Source: Falsiroseomonas selenitidurans (GTDB taxonomy: Bacteria; Pseudomonadota; Alphaproteobacteria; Acetobacterales; Acetobacteraceae). From it: 64,000 nt of DNA. This document shows, one piece after another, positions 24,553 through 33,391 of this stretch. Position 1 is the stretch's first letter. Each line of letters begins with the position of its first letter. The stretch is taken from contig NZ_JAAVNE010000009.1 in NCBI RefSeq assembly GCF_012103215.1, positions 1 to 64,000 of the forward strand. The letters run 5' to 3'. Under the pieces are notes generated by a model. That model was not told where the DNA came from and did no database searches. It worked only from the letters and a program-made list of their open reading frames with translations. Made by a program: the position numbers and the translations under genes.

Positions 24553-25593
24553 ATGGTCAGCCTGATCACCCGGCGCCTGGCGCTGGCGGCTGCGGCCGGC
24601 GCGCTCGCCGCGCCCCACATCGCCGCCGCCCAGGGCCGCTACAAGTCGGAATACAAGCTCTCGGTCGTCGGCAACCGCCCGATCCCGCTTTCCGAAGGCG
24701 CCTTCCGCTGGGCGGAGCTGGTGACCGAACGCTCCGGCGGGCGGATCAACGTGAAGGTCTACCCGGGCAGCCAGCTGGTCGGCGGCGACCAGACCCGCGA
24801 ACTGGTGGCGATGCGCCAGGGCGTGGTGGATTTCGCGGTGTTCTCCACCATCAACATCTCGCCGCAGATCCGCGAGATGAACCTGTTCTCCCTGCCCTTC
24901 CTGCTGCGTGATTCCCGCGGCTTCGATGCCATCGTGAAGGGCCCGATCGGCGCCGAGCTGTTCCGCACGCTGGAATCGCGCGACGTGCAGCCGGTGGCCT
25001 GGGGCGAGAACGGCTTCCGCGAGATCTCCAACAGCAAGCGCGCCATCCGCACGCCGGACGACCTGCGCGGCATGAAGATCCGCTTCGCCGCCGGCGCCAT
25101 CTTCTCCGAGATCTTCTCGGGCCTCGGCGCCAATCCGGTGCAGATGTCCTTCGCCGACCTGCAGCCGGCGCTGTCCACCGGCGCGGTGGACGGGCAGGAG
25201 AACCCGGTGAACCTGTTCCTCGCCTTCCGCATGGACACGCTGGCGCAGAAGCACCTGTCGATCTGGAACTACGTGGCGGATGCCGGCATCTTCCTGCTGA
25301 CCAAGCAGGCCTACAACAGCTTCTCGCCGCAGGACCGCGACCTGGTCCGCGCCTGCGCCGAGGAAGCCGCGCAGGCGCAGATCATCGGCAGCCGCAAGGG
25401 GCTCGACCCCAATGGCGACCGCAGCTCGATCGACGAGATGCAGCGCCGCGGCGTCACCGTCACGGTGCTGAGCGATGCGGAGAAGCAGGCCTTCGCCCGC
25501 GCCACCAAGCCGGTCTACGACAAATGGACGCAGACCGTGGGCGCCGACCTGGTGCGCCGCGCCGAGGCCGCCATCAACGCCGCGCGGGCCTGA
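24553..25593 (+). CDS. dctP: TRAP transporter solute receptor (DctP family)
   Basis: A 346-residue periplasmic receptor. The signal peptide runs to about residue 26 (LAAPHIAAAQ). DctP-family features include YPGSQLVGGDQTRELVAMRQGVVDFAVFS and the conserved Arg in MKIRFAAG, which clamps a carboxylate in family members, followed by ANPVQMSFADLQPALSTGAVDGQENP. A purine-rich element GGGAAAGGGAGAAAG precedes the ATG at 24553. It is the first gene of a receptor-small permease-large permease operon and is likely to bind an organic acid. Confidence 0.93.
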   Translation: MVSLITRRLALAAAAGALAAPHIAAAQGRYKSEYKLSVVGNRPIPLSEGAFRWAELVTERSGGRINVKVYPGSQLVGGDQTRELVAMRQGVVDFAVFSTINISPQIREMNLFSLPFLLRDSRGFDAIVKGPIGAELFRTLESRDVQPVAWGENGFREISNSKRAIRTPDDLRGMKIRFAAGAIFSEIFSGLGANPVQMSFADLQPALSTGAVDGQENPVNLFLAFRMDTLAQKHLSIWNYVADAGIFLLTKQAYNSFSPQDRDLVRACAEEAAQAQIIGSRKGLDPNGDRSSIDEMQRRGVTVTVLSDAEKQAFARATKPVYDKWTQTVGADLVRRAEAAINAARA

Positions 25594-25637
25594 CGCGCAA
25601 CCGGCGGCGGGGCCTGCACCCCGCCGCCACCCACGGA

Positions 25638-26156
25638 ATGCCCCAGATGGACCAGCACGCCGACATCCAGGCCCCCGGCCTGCAACTCGGGGAAGCGCCG
25701 CCGCGCATCCCGGTGACGATCGAGGGCGCGATCGGCGCGGCGCTGATGGCGACCCTCGCGCTGATCACCTTCGCGAATGTCGTGGTGCGCTACTTCACCA
25801 GCGTCTCCTTCGCCTTCACGGAGGAATACTCGGTGGCGCTGATGGTGGTGATGGCCTTCATCGGCGCCGCCGCCGCCTTCGGCAACGACCGCCACATCCG
25901 GATGACGTTCTTCACCGAGCGCCTGCCGCTGCGCCTCGCACGGCGGGTTGAACAGGTGGTGCTGCTGGCCTGCCTCGGCATCTTCGCCGCCATCGCCTGG
26001 CTCGGCGCCTGGTACACCTGGGACGAGTATCGCTTCGAGGTGCTCTCGCCCGGTCTCGGCGTGCCGTCCTGGTACTACACCATCTGGATGCCGCTGCTCT
26101 CGGTGGTGATCTGCCTGCGCATCGCCGGCCGGATGCTGCGCGTGGCGCGGGCCTGA
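25638..26156 (+). CDS. dctQ: TRAP transporter small permease (DctQ)
   Basis: A 172-residue four-helix membrane protein. Helices are visible around residues 28-50, 58-76, 97-117 and 138-160. The block FTEEYSVALMVVMAFIGAAAAFGNDRHIRM is the typical DctQ middle region. Two starts are possible, at 25638 and at 25647; the second has better spacing from GGA. It sits between the receptor and the large permease, 4 bases before the latter, and completes a TRAP system. Confidence 0.9.
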   Translation: MPQMDQHADIQAPGLQLGEAPPRIPVTIEGAIGAALMATLALITFANVVVRYFTSVSFAFTEEYSVALMVVMAFIGAAAAFGNDRHIRMTFFTERLPLRLARRVEQVVLLACLGIFAAIAWLGAWYTWDEYRFEVLSPGLGVPSWYYTIWMPLLSVVICLRIAGRMLRVARA

Positions 26157-26160
26157 CACG

Positions 26161-27456
26161 ATGGCCCTGGAAGGTTCGCTCATCCTGCTCGGCAGCTTCT
26201 TCGTGCTGCTGTTCCTCGGCGTGCCGGTCGGCGTCTCCCTCGGCGTTTCCGGCTTCCTGGTCATCGCCATCGAGGGGCTGGGCGTCATGGCCCTGCCCAC
26301 CAACATCTGGACCGGCATCGCCAAATATCCGCTGCTGGCGCTGCCGATGTTCGTCCTGGCCGGCATGGTGTTCGAACGCGCCGGCGTTGCCGCACGGCTG
26401 GTGCTGTTCGCCCAGGCACTGGTCGGCGCCCGGCATGGCGCGCTGGCCATTGTCGCCGTGCTGGTCTGCCTGGTGCTGGGCGGCATCAGCGGCTCCGGCG
26501 CCGCGGATTCAGCGGCCGTCGCCGCGGTGATGCTGCCGGCCATGCTGAAGCAGGGCTATCCGCGCGCCTATTCCGCAAGCCTGATCGCCGCCGCGGGGTC
26601 GACCGCCGTGCTGATCCCGCCCTCCATCCCGTTCATCGTCTATGCGGTGCTGGTGCCGGGCGTCTCCGTGCCGGCGCTGTTCCTGGGCGGCGTCGTGCCC
26701 GGGCTGCTGGCCGGCCTCGCCCTGCTGGTGCCGGCCATCGTCCTGGCCCGTATCCACGGCTTCGGCCTGCCGGAGGTGGCGGAGGACCGGCCGCCGATCT
26801 GGGCCTCCTTCAAGGACGCGATCTGGGGCCTGCTGGCGCCCATCGTCATCCTCGGCGGCCTGCGCTCCGGTGCCTTCACGCCCACCGAGGCCGCCGTGGT
26901 CGCCGTGTTCTACGGGCTCGGCGTAGGCCTGTTCATCTACCGCGTGCTGACCTGGCGCGACCTCTACGCCACGCTGCGCGACAGCGCGGAAATCAGCGCC
27001 GTGGTGCTGATGATCGTGGCCCTGGCCAGCATCTTCGCCCATGCCGGCAGCACCGTCGGCGCCTTCGATGCGCTGGCCCAGGCGCTGGTCGGCATCACCG
27101 CCAACGAGACGGTCATGCTGCTGATGATCACCGCCCTGGTGCTGGTCGCCGGCATGCTGATCGACGCCATCTCCATCTTCCTGGTCTTCCTGCCCATCCT
27201 GCTGCCCATCGCCCGCAGCTTCGACTGGGACCTGACCTGGTTCGGCATCCTGCTGACCATGAACGTCGCCATCGGCGCCTTCACCCCGCCCATGGCGGTG
27301 AACCTGATGGTGACCTGCAAGGTGGCCGGCACCTCGATGGAATCGACCATCCCCTGGGTGATCTGGTTCGTCCTGGCGATGCTGAGCGCCCTGCTGGCGG
27401 TCGCCTTCATCCCCGACCTGGCGCTGGGCCTGCCACGGCTGTTCGGGGATCTGTAG
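26161..27456 (+). CDS. dctM: TRAP transporter large permease (DctM)
   Basis: A 431-residue polytopic protein with about twelve hydrophobic helices. The DctM signature is visible as LGGISGSGAADSAAVAAVMLP near residue 103, IPPSIPFIVYAVL near 150 and PTEAAVVAVFYGL near 240, with GAFTPPMAVNLMVTCKVAG near the end. It couples sodium entry to uptake. It starts 4 bases after the small permease and ends before a terminator cluster. Confidence 0.93.
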   Translation: MALEGSLILLGSFFVLLFLGVPVGVSLGVSGFLVIAIEGLGVMALPTNIWTGIAKYPLLALPMFVLAGMVFERAGVAARLVLFAQALVGARHGALAIVAVLVCLVLGGISGSGAADSAAVAAVMLPAMLKQGYPRAYSASLIAAAGSTAVLIPPSIPFIVYAVLVPGVSVPALFLGGVVPGLLAGLALLVPAIVLARIHGFGLPEVAEDRPPIWASFKDAIWGLLAPIVILGGLRSGAFTPTEAAVVAVFYGLGVGLFIYRVLTWRDLYATLRDSAEISAVVLMIVALASIFAHAGSTVGAFDALAQALVGITANETVMLLMITALVLVAGMLIDAISIFLVFLPILLPIARSFDWDLTWFGILLTMNVAIGAFTPPMAVNLMVTCKVAGTSMESTIPWVIWFVLAMLSALLAVAFIPDLALGLPRLFGDL

Positions 27457-27473
27457 GGCGGCGCCGGTGGCTT

Positions 27474-27496
27474 GCAGGGGGAGGCTGCCCCCCTGC
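27474..27496. terminator. Hairpin after TRAP operon
   Basis: GCAGGGGG (27474-27481) pairs with CCCCCTGC (27489-27496) in a perfect 8-bp stem around a 7-base loop, 17 bases after the dctM stop. Confidence 0.6.
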
Positions 27497-27586
27497 CAGG
27501 GGCCTCGGGCCCCAGGCCCCCTCCGCTCATCAATCATGGATGCAGAGGGCCAAGGCTCCTTGCGGGGTCAGGGCGCTGCGCTGACG

Positions 27587-27607
27587 AGGAGGGGCATCGC
27601 CCCTCCT
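27587..27607. terminator. Hairpin between convergent TRAP operon and M20 gene
   Basis: AGGAGGGGC and GCCCCTCCT form a perfect 9-bp stem around ATC. It lies 25 bases beyond the end of the minus-strand M20 gene and can terminate either strand. Confidence 0.65.
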
Positions 27608-27632
27608 GCAATCACCTGCGCAACCGGCGCCT

Positions 27633-29057
27633 TCAGACCGAGACGCTCATGTCCAGCGCCGGCTTGGCGTCGGCGGGCAGCGGGCTTTCGTAGGGCTTGC
27701 CGCCGGTGCGCTTGGCGTGGTCGGCCTTGGCCTCCGCGATCAGCTTCGGGTTCTGCAGCGCGTCGATGGCCGTGCCAGCCATGACCTTCGCCACATGCAC
27801 CATGCCCTTGTGGGCCGCCGGCAGCTTGCCCTGGCCGGTGAGCTGCCAGGAATGAAAGGGCGTGCCGATGGCGCAGGTGGCGCCGCGGGCCTGCACGGTC
27901 GGCACCTTCCAGGAGACGTCGCCGACGTCGGTGGAGCCGATCATCGGCACGCCCTTGGCGTTCTCCGGCACCACCTGCTCGCAGAGCACCTCGCCCGGCC
28001 GCGGCTCCACGCCGACGCGGCGCCAGGCGGAGGAGATGTCTTCCTCCGACAGCGTCGCCTGGAATTCGGCGGCCTTGGCGCGGTCGGCATCGTCCCATTC
28101 CGGCGCACCGAGGCGGTCCAGATTGGCCTGCATCGCCTTGTCCAGCGGCGCATTGCCCATCAGGTTCGAAACGGCGGAGACGACGCGGGTGGAGACGGTG
28201 CATTCCGTCATCAGCGCCGCGCCATCGGCGATCTTGCGCACGCGGGTGACCAGGGCGTTGAGCTCGGTCACGTTGCGGGCGCGGATCAGGTAGCGGACCT
28301 TGGCGGTGGACTGCACCACGTTCGGCGCGATTCCACCGGCATCGAGGTAGGCGTAGTGGATGCGGGCGTCGGAGGGCATGTGCTCCCGCATGTAGTTCAC
28401 GCCGACATTCATCAGCTCCACCGCATCGAGCGCCGAGCGGCCGAGATGCGGCGCGGCGGCGGCATGAGAGGCGCGGCCGACGAAGGAAAAGTCGATGCGG
28501 GTATTGGCCAGCGAGATCATGTCATCGACGCCGGCGAAGCTGGCCGGGTGCCAGGTGATGGCGATGTCCACATCGTCGAAGGCGCCGTCCCGCACCATGA
28601 AGCCCTTGGCGGCGCCGCCTTCCTCGGCCGGGCAGCCGTAGTAGCGCACGCGGCCCGGAAGGCCATTGGCCTTGAGCCAGTCCTTCACCGCGGCGGCGGC
28701 CATCAGGCTGGCGGAGCCGAGCAGGTTGTGGCCGCAGCCATGGCCGCGGCTCTCGCCCGGCACCGGGCGCGGCTCGGTGACGCCGGCTTCCTGGGACAGG
28801 CCCGGCAGCGCGTCGTATTCGCCGAGGATGGCGATGACCGGGCCGCCCTCGCCCGCCTCGCCCATCACCGCCGTCGGGATGCCGGCGACGTTGGTGGTGA
28901 CCCGGAAGCCCTCGGCCTCCAGCATCGCCTTGTGCTCGGCGCTGCTGCGGTGTTCGTCGTAGCAGAGCTCCGGCATGCCCCAGATCTTGTCCGCAAGCTC
29001 GACATAGGGCTCGCGCCGCTGGTCGACGAGTTGCCAGATCTGTTCCGAGTTCTGCAT
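27633..29057 (-). CDS. M20-family amidohydrolase (AbgB-like)
   Basis: A 474-residue metallopeptidase-fold hydrolase similar to subunit B of p-aminobenzoyl-glutamate hydrolase and other M20D enzymes. Metal-site segments include GEYDALPGLSQEAG near residue 80, GHGCGHNLLGSAS near 104, PAEEGGAAKGFMV near 142 and HPASFAG, with GSTDVGDVSW near 370 in the second half. The start at 29057 has AAAGGAG upstream. It is monocistronic on the minus strand. It would cleave an amide bond in N-acyl amino acids or a similar substrate in the cytoplasm; no AbgA/AbgT partner is near. Confidence 0.87.
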   Translation of the reverse strand: MQNSEQIWQLVDQRREPYVELADKIWGMPELCYDEHRSSAEHKAMLEAEGFRVTTNVAGIPTAVMGEAGEGGPVIAILGEYDALPGLSQEAGVTEPRPVPGESRGHGCGHNLLGSASLMAAAAVKDWLKANGLPGRVRYYGCPAEEGGAAKGFMVRDGAFDDVDIAITWHPASFAGVDDMISLANTRIDFSFVGRASHAAAAPHLGRSALDAVELMNVGVNYMREHMPSDARIHYAYLDAGGIAPNVVQSTAKVRYLIRARNVTELNALVTRVRKIADGAALMTECTVSTRVVSAVSNLMGNAPLDKAMQANLDRLGAPEWDDADRAKAAEFQATLSEEDISSAWRRVGVEPRPGEVLCEQVVPENAKGVPMIGSTDVGDVSWKVPTVQARGATCAIGTPFHSWQLTGQGKLPAAHKGMVHVAKVMAGTAIDALQNPKLIAEAKADHAKRTGGKPYESPLPADAKPALDMSVSV

Positions 29058-29190
29058 GGAGCGCTCCTTTGCCAAGGTCGCCAGTATCGCGCGGATCGCC
29101 CGGCCCGGCCAGCGCCGCCCCGCTCAACTTCCCCGCCCAACTTTGCCGACCCGGGCGCGTTGAGGCCGGATGACAGTGAGGAGGACCGGC

Positions 29191-29538
29191 ATGCAGGTCC
29201 AGGTGAACACCCAGGATGGCGCAGGCGGCGCGGAACTGGTGGAGCGGGTGGAACAGGCGGTGCAGGACGCCCTCAGCCGTTTCGCGGACCAGTTGACCCG
29301 GGTCGAGGTGCATCTGACGGACGCCAATGCCGGCAAGGGCGGGGCGCAGGACAAGCGCTGCATGGTGGAAGCGCGGCCGGTCAGCCACAAGCCGGTGGCG
29401 GTGACGCATGAGGCGGCGACGGTGCCACAGGCGATAAGGGGGGCGCTGGCCAAGGCCTCCCGGGCGCTGGACACGGCGCTGGCCTCCCGCACCGACCACA
29501 AGGGCAATGCCTCGCTGCGGGATGCCGAGCTGCCGTGA
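29191..29538 (+). CDS. HPF/RaiA-type ribosome-associated protein
   Basis: A 115-residue protein with the beta-alpha-beta pattern of ribosome hibernation factors. The stretch RVEVHLTDANAGKGGAQDKRCMVEARP is characteristic of a proteobacterial short RaiA-like family. Such proteins bind the 30S decoding site in stationary phase. The ATG at 29191 has GAGGAGG six bases upstream; an alternative ATG at 29170 lacks a ribosome site. It lacks the C-terminal dimerisation domain of long HPF. It is a single gene facing a convergent sulfatase 12 bases away. Confidence 0.78.
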   Translation: MQVQVNTQDGAGGAELVERVEQAVQDALSRFADQLTRVEVHLTDANAGKGGAQDKRCMVEARPVSHKPVAVTHEAATVPQAIRGALAKASRALDTALASRTDHKGNASLRDAELP

Positions 29539-29550
29539 GCCGCGCCGGAC

Positions 29551-31023
29551 TCAGCTCCAGGCGGGGGTGACGCCCGGGGGCGGGGAGAAGGGCAGGTCGC
29601 CGCGTGCCAGCACCGCCTCCCGCCCCCCATTTGCCGCCAGGATCGCGGCCTGGCGGGCCTTCACGCCGGCGTCGATCTCGGCCGGATCGGCGCCACCCAG
29701 CTTCTCGCGCAGCGCAATCTCCAGCCGCGCCAGCAGCAGGGCGTTGCCAGGGTCCGTCGCCAGATCCGCCAGCTCCTCGGGGTCCGCCGCGAGGTCGAAG
29801 AGCTGCGGCGGGTAGGTTGCGTAGCGGACGTATTTGTAAGGCCCATCGCGCAGCAGGAAGGCCGCCTCGCGCGATCCGCTGGCATGGTATTCGGACAGCA
29901 CGGTCCGATCCGCCTCCGCCCCCTCTGCGATGCGGAACAGGGAGGCGGAGCCGGCGGGCGGCGGCGTGGCGCAGCCCACCGCCTCCAGCACCGTGGCGGC
30001 CAGGTCGGTCAGGCAGACCGGCGTGGCGCAGACCGCGCCGGGGGTCACCCCCTGCCCGGCGAGGATCATCGGCACCGACGCCGATTCCTCATACATCACG
30101 CTTTTCCCCCACAGGCCGCGGGCGCCGACATTGTCGCCGTGGTCTGAGGTGTAGAGCACCCGCGTCGCCCCGCTCAGGCCGGTGCCTTCGAGCGCCGCCA
30201 GGATGCGGCCGACCTGTTCATCCATGAAGGAGACCAGGCCGTAATAGCCGGCCAGCATCCGCTGCACCGTCGCCTGGTCCGTCACGCCGGAATCATAGGG
30301 CACCGTCGCGGCATAGTCGCGGATGAAGGGGTGGGTCGGGCGCTGGTCCGGCGCATAGAGCTTGGGCATCCCCACCACCTCGGGCGGGTAGCGGTCGAAA
30401 TGCTGGGGCGGCGCCGTCAGCGGGAAATGCGGGGTGACGAGCGAGACGAACAGCACCCAGGGGCGATCCGGGGCGGCGCCCTGCTTCGCCTGAAGCCAGG
30501 CCTCGGCCGCCGCGGCGATGTCGCGGTCGTAGCGGGTGTAGTCGCTCTCGCCCGGGCCGGCGCCGGCGGCCATCTTGGCGGCGCCCTTGCGCGGCGGCGC
30601 CGTCTCGTCGCGGATCAGCGCCAGCAGGTCGCCCTTGCCCTCCACCACATGCATGGCCAGGCGTTCTTCCGTGAAGCCATGGTCGTCGCCCGGCAGGCCG
30701 CGGAAATGCAGCTTGCCGATCGAGACCACCTCATGCCCCGCCGCCCGGACCATGTGGTGCCAGGAGGGGATGGCGCCGTCATAGGGGTCGGCATTGTCGG
30801 CGTAGCGGCCCATGGCGTGCAGCGCCTGGCCGGTGGCCATGGCGGCGCGGGCGGGCACGCAGATGGGGGATGGGGTGTAGGCCGCGGTGAAGCGCGTGCC
30901 GCGGGCGGCCAGCCGGTCCAGGTTCGGTGTCTGCACGAAGGGGTGGCCGGCGCAGCCCAGCGCCTTCGGGCTGTGCTCGTCGGCCAGGATCACCAGAAGG
31001 TTCTGCGGCGGCAACGCTGGCAT
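29551..31023 (-). CDS. Sulfatase-family hydrolase (choline-sulfatase-like)
   Basis: A 490-residue alkaline phosphatase-fold hydrolase. The formylglycine motif C-x-P-x-R appears as CVPAR near residue 64 in SPICVPARAAMATG, with LLVILADEHSPKALGCAG supplying the N-terminal metal Asp/Glu. A second metal segment TSDHGDNVGARGLWGK near residue 300 resembles choline sulfatase and phosphonate monoester hydrolase. No signal peptide is visible, so a cytoplasmic location is likely. The start at 31023 is favoured over 31050 because a GGGGAGA element lies before it. Activity requires a formylglycine-generating enzyme encoded elsewhere. Confidence 0.86.
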   Translation of the reverse strand: MPALPPQNLLVILADEHSPKALGCAGHPFVQTPNLDRLAARGTRFTAAYTPSPICVPARAAMATGQALHAMGRYADNADPYDGAIPSWHHMVRAAGHEVVSIGKLHFRGLPGDDHGFTEERLAMHVVEGKGDLLALIRDETAPPRKGAAKMAAGAGPGESDYTRYDRDIAAAAEAWLQAKQGAAPDRPWVLFVSLVTPHFPLTAPPQHFDRYPPEVVGMPKLYAPDQRPTHPFIRDYAATVPYDSGVTDQATVQRMLAGYYGLVSFMDEQVGRILAALEGTGLSGATRVLYTSDHGDNVGARGLWGKSVMYEESASVPMILAGQGVTPGAVCATPVCLTDLAATVLEAVGCATPPPAGSASLFRIAEGAEADRTVLSEYHASGSREAAFLLRDGPYKYVRYATYPPQLFDLAADPEELADLATDPGNALLLARLEIALREKLGGADPAEIDAGVKARQAAILAANGGREAVLARGDLPFSPPPGVTPAWS

Positions 31024-31127
31024 GTGGCTTGTCTCCCCGATTCCGGGCATGCTGGGCGGGAAGCGGCGGTGGGAAAAGCCCCCCCGATCCCCGCGCCAGG
31101 ATGGCGCCCGGAACCCCAGAGGACACC

Positions 31128-32087
31128 ATGCCGGAGCTGTCTTTGCCCACCGTCGTGCTGATCGCCGTGCTGCTGCTGGCGGTGGTGACGGTCGCCCAGG
31201 GAATCCGAACCGTGCCGCAGGGCCAAGTCTGGACGGTGGAACGCTTCGGCGCCTTCACCCGCCTGCTCGCCCCCGGGCTGAATCTGATCGTCCCCTACAT
31301 CGACCGCGTCGGCCACAAGCTGAACGTGCAGGAGGTGGTGCTGGACATCCCGGAGCAATCCGTCATCACCAAGGACAATGCCACGGTGGCGGTGGACGGC
31401 ATCGTCTACTACCGGGTGATGGACCCGGCCAAGGCCGCCTATGCGGTGCAGGACCTGAAGCAGGCCCTGGTCGCCATGGCGATGACCAATATCCGCGCCG
31501 TGATCGGCGAGATGGACCTGGACCAGACCCTCTCCTCCCGCGATCGCATCAACACCTCGCTGCTCAACATCCTGGACGGGGCGACGGAGCCCTGGGGCGC
31601 CAAGGTCAGCCGCGTGGAAATCCGCAAGATCGAGCCGCCGGAGACGCTGATCCGCGCGATGAACCTGCAGATGACGGCGGAGCGCGAGCGCCGCGCCAGC
31701 GTCGCCAAGGCAGAGGGCGAGAAGCAGGCGCTGGTGCTGCAGGCGGAGGGCCGGCGCGACGCCGCGATGCGGGATGCGGAGGCCCGCGAGGCCCTGGCAC
31801 AGGCCGAGGCCAATGCCACCAAGATGGTGGCGGATGCCGCCGCCGGGGCCGGCGCGGATGCGCTGCGCTACTTCATCGCCGACAAATACGTGAAAGCCTT
31901 CGAGGCAATGGCGGCCAACCCCTCCTCCCGCCTCGTCATCGTGCCGATGGAAAGCGCGGCGCTGGCCGGCGGCATCACCCAGGCCATGGAATTGCTGCGC
32001 GGCCCGGGGACGGCGGGTGGCCCGGCGCCGCCCGCCGACCCGGGCGGCGGGCTGCTTCCCGGGGACAGGCCGTGGAACCGGGCCTGA
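31128..32087 (+). CDS. qmcA: SPFH/band 7 membrane protein (QmcA-like)
   Basis: A 319-residue stomatin-like protein anchored by an N-terminal helix (residues 6-24). The SPFH domain follows with VPQGQVWTVERFGAF and PGLNLIVPYIDRVGHKLNVQE, and the C-terminal half is a charged coiled coil rich in Ala/Glu (AKAEGEKQALVLQAEG). Such proteins form membrane microdomain scaffolds. AGAGGA precedes the ATG at 31128. The NfeD-like gene overlaps its end, the standard SPFH-NfeD pairing. Confidence 0.9.
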   Translation: MPELSLPTVVLIAVLLLAVVTVAQGIRTVPQGQVWTVERFGAFTRLLAPGLNLIVPYIDRVGHKLNVQEVVLDIPEQSVITKDNATVAVDGIVYYRVMDPAKAAYAVQDLKQALVAMAMTNIRAVIGEMDLDQTLSSRDRINTSLLNILDGATEPWGAKVSRVEIRKIEPPETLIRAMNLQMTAERERRASVAKAEGEKQALVLQAEGRRDAAMRDAEAREALAQAEANATKMVADAAAGAGADALRYFIADKYVKAFEAMAANPSSRLVIVPMESAALAGGITQAMELLRGPGTAGGPAPPADPGGGLLPGDRPWNRA

Positions 32088-32524
32088 TCTGGATCCTCGC
32101 CGGGCTGTTGGCGCTGGGGGCGGAGTTGGTCCTGCCGGGGGTCTACCTGGTCTGGGCCGGCTTCGCCGCCACCGGCACCGGGCTGGTGCTGCTGCTGGCC
32201 GGGGACCTCGGCTTCGGCCTGGACGTGGCGCTGTTTCTGGCATTGCTGGCCGCCGGGGTCGCCGGCTCGCTGGCCATGCGCCGCCGCACGGGGGCCGCCT
32301 CGCGCCGGGTGAATGCACCGGAAGCCGGGCTGGCGGGGCGGGCGGCCACCCTGCTGCATGGGCCGGATGGCGCGCTGCGGGTGCGGCTGGGCGACAGCGA
32401 ATGGCCGGCGCGCCTGCCACGCGGCGTGGCGGTGCCGGCGGATGGCACGGCCATGCGGGTGGAGGCGGTGGACGGCGTGGTGCTGGTGGTGCGGCCGCAG
32501 CCGGACCCGGCCGGCCAGGCTTGA
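32072..32524 (+). CDS. NfeD-like membrane protein, GTG start
   Basis: A 150-residue protein with hydrophobic helices at about residues 4-20, 24-42 and 48-66 and a small C-terminal OB-like domain (GLAGRAATLLHGPDGALRVRLGDSEWPAR). This is the short NfeD architecture without the ClpP-like protease. The GTG at 32072 lies 16 bases inside qmcA and has GGGGA upstream. The open frame continues far upstream but only as shadow of qmcA. It is expected to act with the SPFH protein in membrane-domain organisation. Confidence 0.85.
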   Translation: MEPGLIWILAGLLALGAELVLPGVYLVWAGFAATGTGLVLLLAGDLGFGLDVALFLALLAAGVAGSLAMRRRTGAASRRVNAPEAGLAGRAATLLHGPDGALRVRLGDSEWPARLPRGVAVPADGTAMRVEAVDGVVLVVRPQPDPAGQA

Positions 32525-32598
32525 CCGCCACCCGGGAACGGAACCCCGGCGCGGCCCGGCCGTTCCGGAACCTGTCCGCCCGGAGAAGGTTCCACCCC

Positions 32599-33282
32599 AT
32601 GCGCCGCCTGCTGATCGCCACGCTGCTCTGCCTGGCCCCGCCCGCGATGGCGGAGGTGACGGACCCGTTCGAGCCGTTCAACCGGCGGGTCGAGGTGCTG
32701 AACCAGCAGCTGCGCCGGGCGGTGCTGGACCCGATGGCGGCAGCCTGGCGCAGCCATGTGCCGGATCCGGTCCGGCAGGGCGTGGCCAATGTGCTGGCCA
32801 ATCTGCGGGAGCCGCTGAGCGCGGCCTCCGGGCTCGCGGCCGGGGAGCTTGCGCTGGCGCGGAACGCCGCCATCCGCTTCGGCATCAATTCCAGCCTGGG
32901 CCTCGGCGGGGTGCGGGACGTGGCGGCGGCATGGGGGCATCCCCGGCAGCCATCCTCGCCCGGCGATGCGCTCTGCGCCTGGGGTGTGCCGGCCGGGCCC
33001 TATCTGGTGCTGCCGCTGCTCGGCCCCTCCAACCTGCGCGATGCCGGGGCGCTCTTCGCCGCCAATGCGGGCCTGGCGCATGGGCTGGGCATGGGGGTCT
33101 ATGTGCCCTGGCGCAGCAGCGACCTGCTGGTGAGCTATGCCGAGGCCGCGCCCGGCCTGGCGCGGGCCGAGGCCGAGGCGCTGGACCCCTATGCCGTCTA
33201 CCGCAGCGCCTATGCGCAGCGCCGCGCCCTCACCTGTGCGGTGGACCGCCGCGACGGCCATCCGGCCGAGGATGCGGAATGA
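32599..33282 (+). CDS. mlaA: MlaA/VacJ family protein without a lipobox
   Basis: A 227-residue outer-membrane phospholipid-trafficking protein. MlaA removes misplaced phospholipids from the outer leaflet together with OmpC-like porins and MlaC. The block DPFEPFNRRVEVLNQQL just after the signal, GINSSLGLGGVRDVA near residue 95, WGVPAGPYLVLPLLGPSNLRD and the final DPYAVYRSAYAQRR are typical. The signal peptide ends APPAMAEV, a signal peptidase I type site, and no L-[AS]-[GA]-C lipobox is present even though the family is usually lipidated. GAGAAGG precedes the ATG. Confidence 0.87.
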   Translation: MRRLLIATLLCLAPPAMAEVTDPFEPFNRRVEVLNQQLRRAVLDPMAAAWRSHVPDPVRQGVANVLANLREPLSAASGLAAGELALARNAAIRFGINSSLGLGGVRDVAAAWGHPRQPSSPGDALCAWGVPAGPYLVLPLLGPSNLRDAGALFAANAGLAHGLGMGVYVPWRSSDLLVSYAEAAPGLARAEAEALDPYAVYRSAYAQRRALTCAVDRRDGHPAEDAE

Positions 33283-33391
33283 ATACGGTTCGCCGCCCCT
33301 CTCCTGGCTTGATGCGGCCGCGCAACCCGGCCTAGCCTCCGCAGCAAGCGATCCGGAGCAACCGGGCGCATCACGGAGGAGAGACGTTCCC

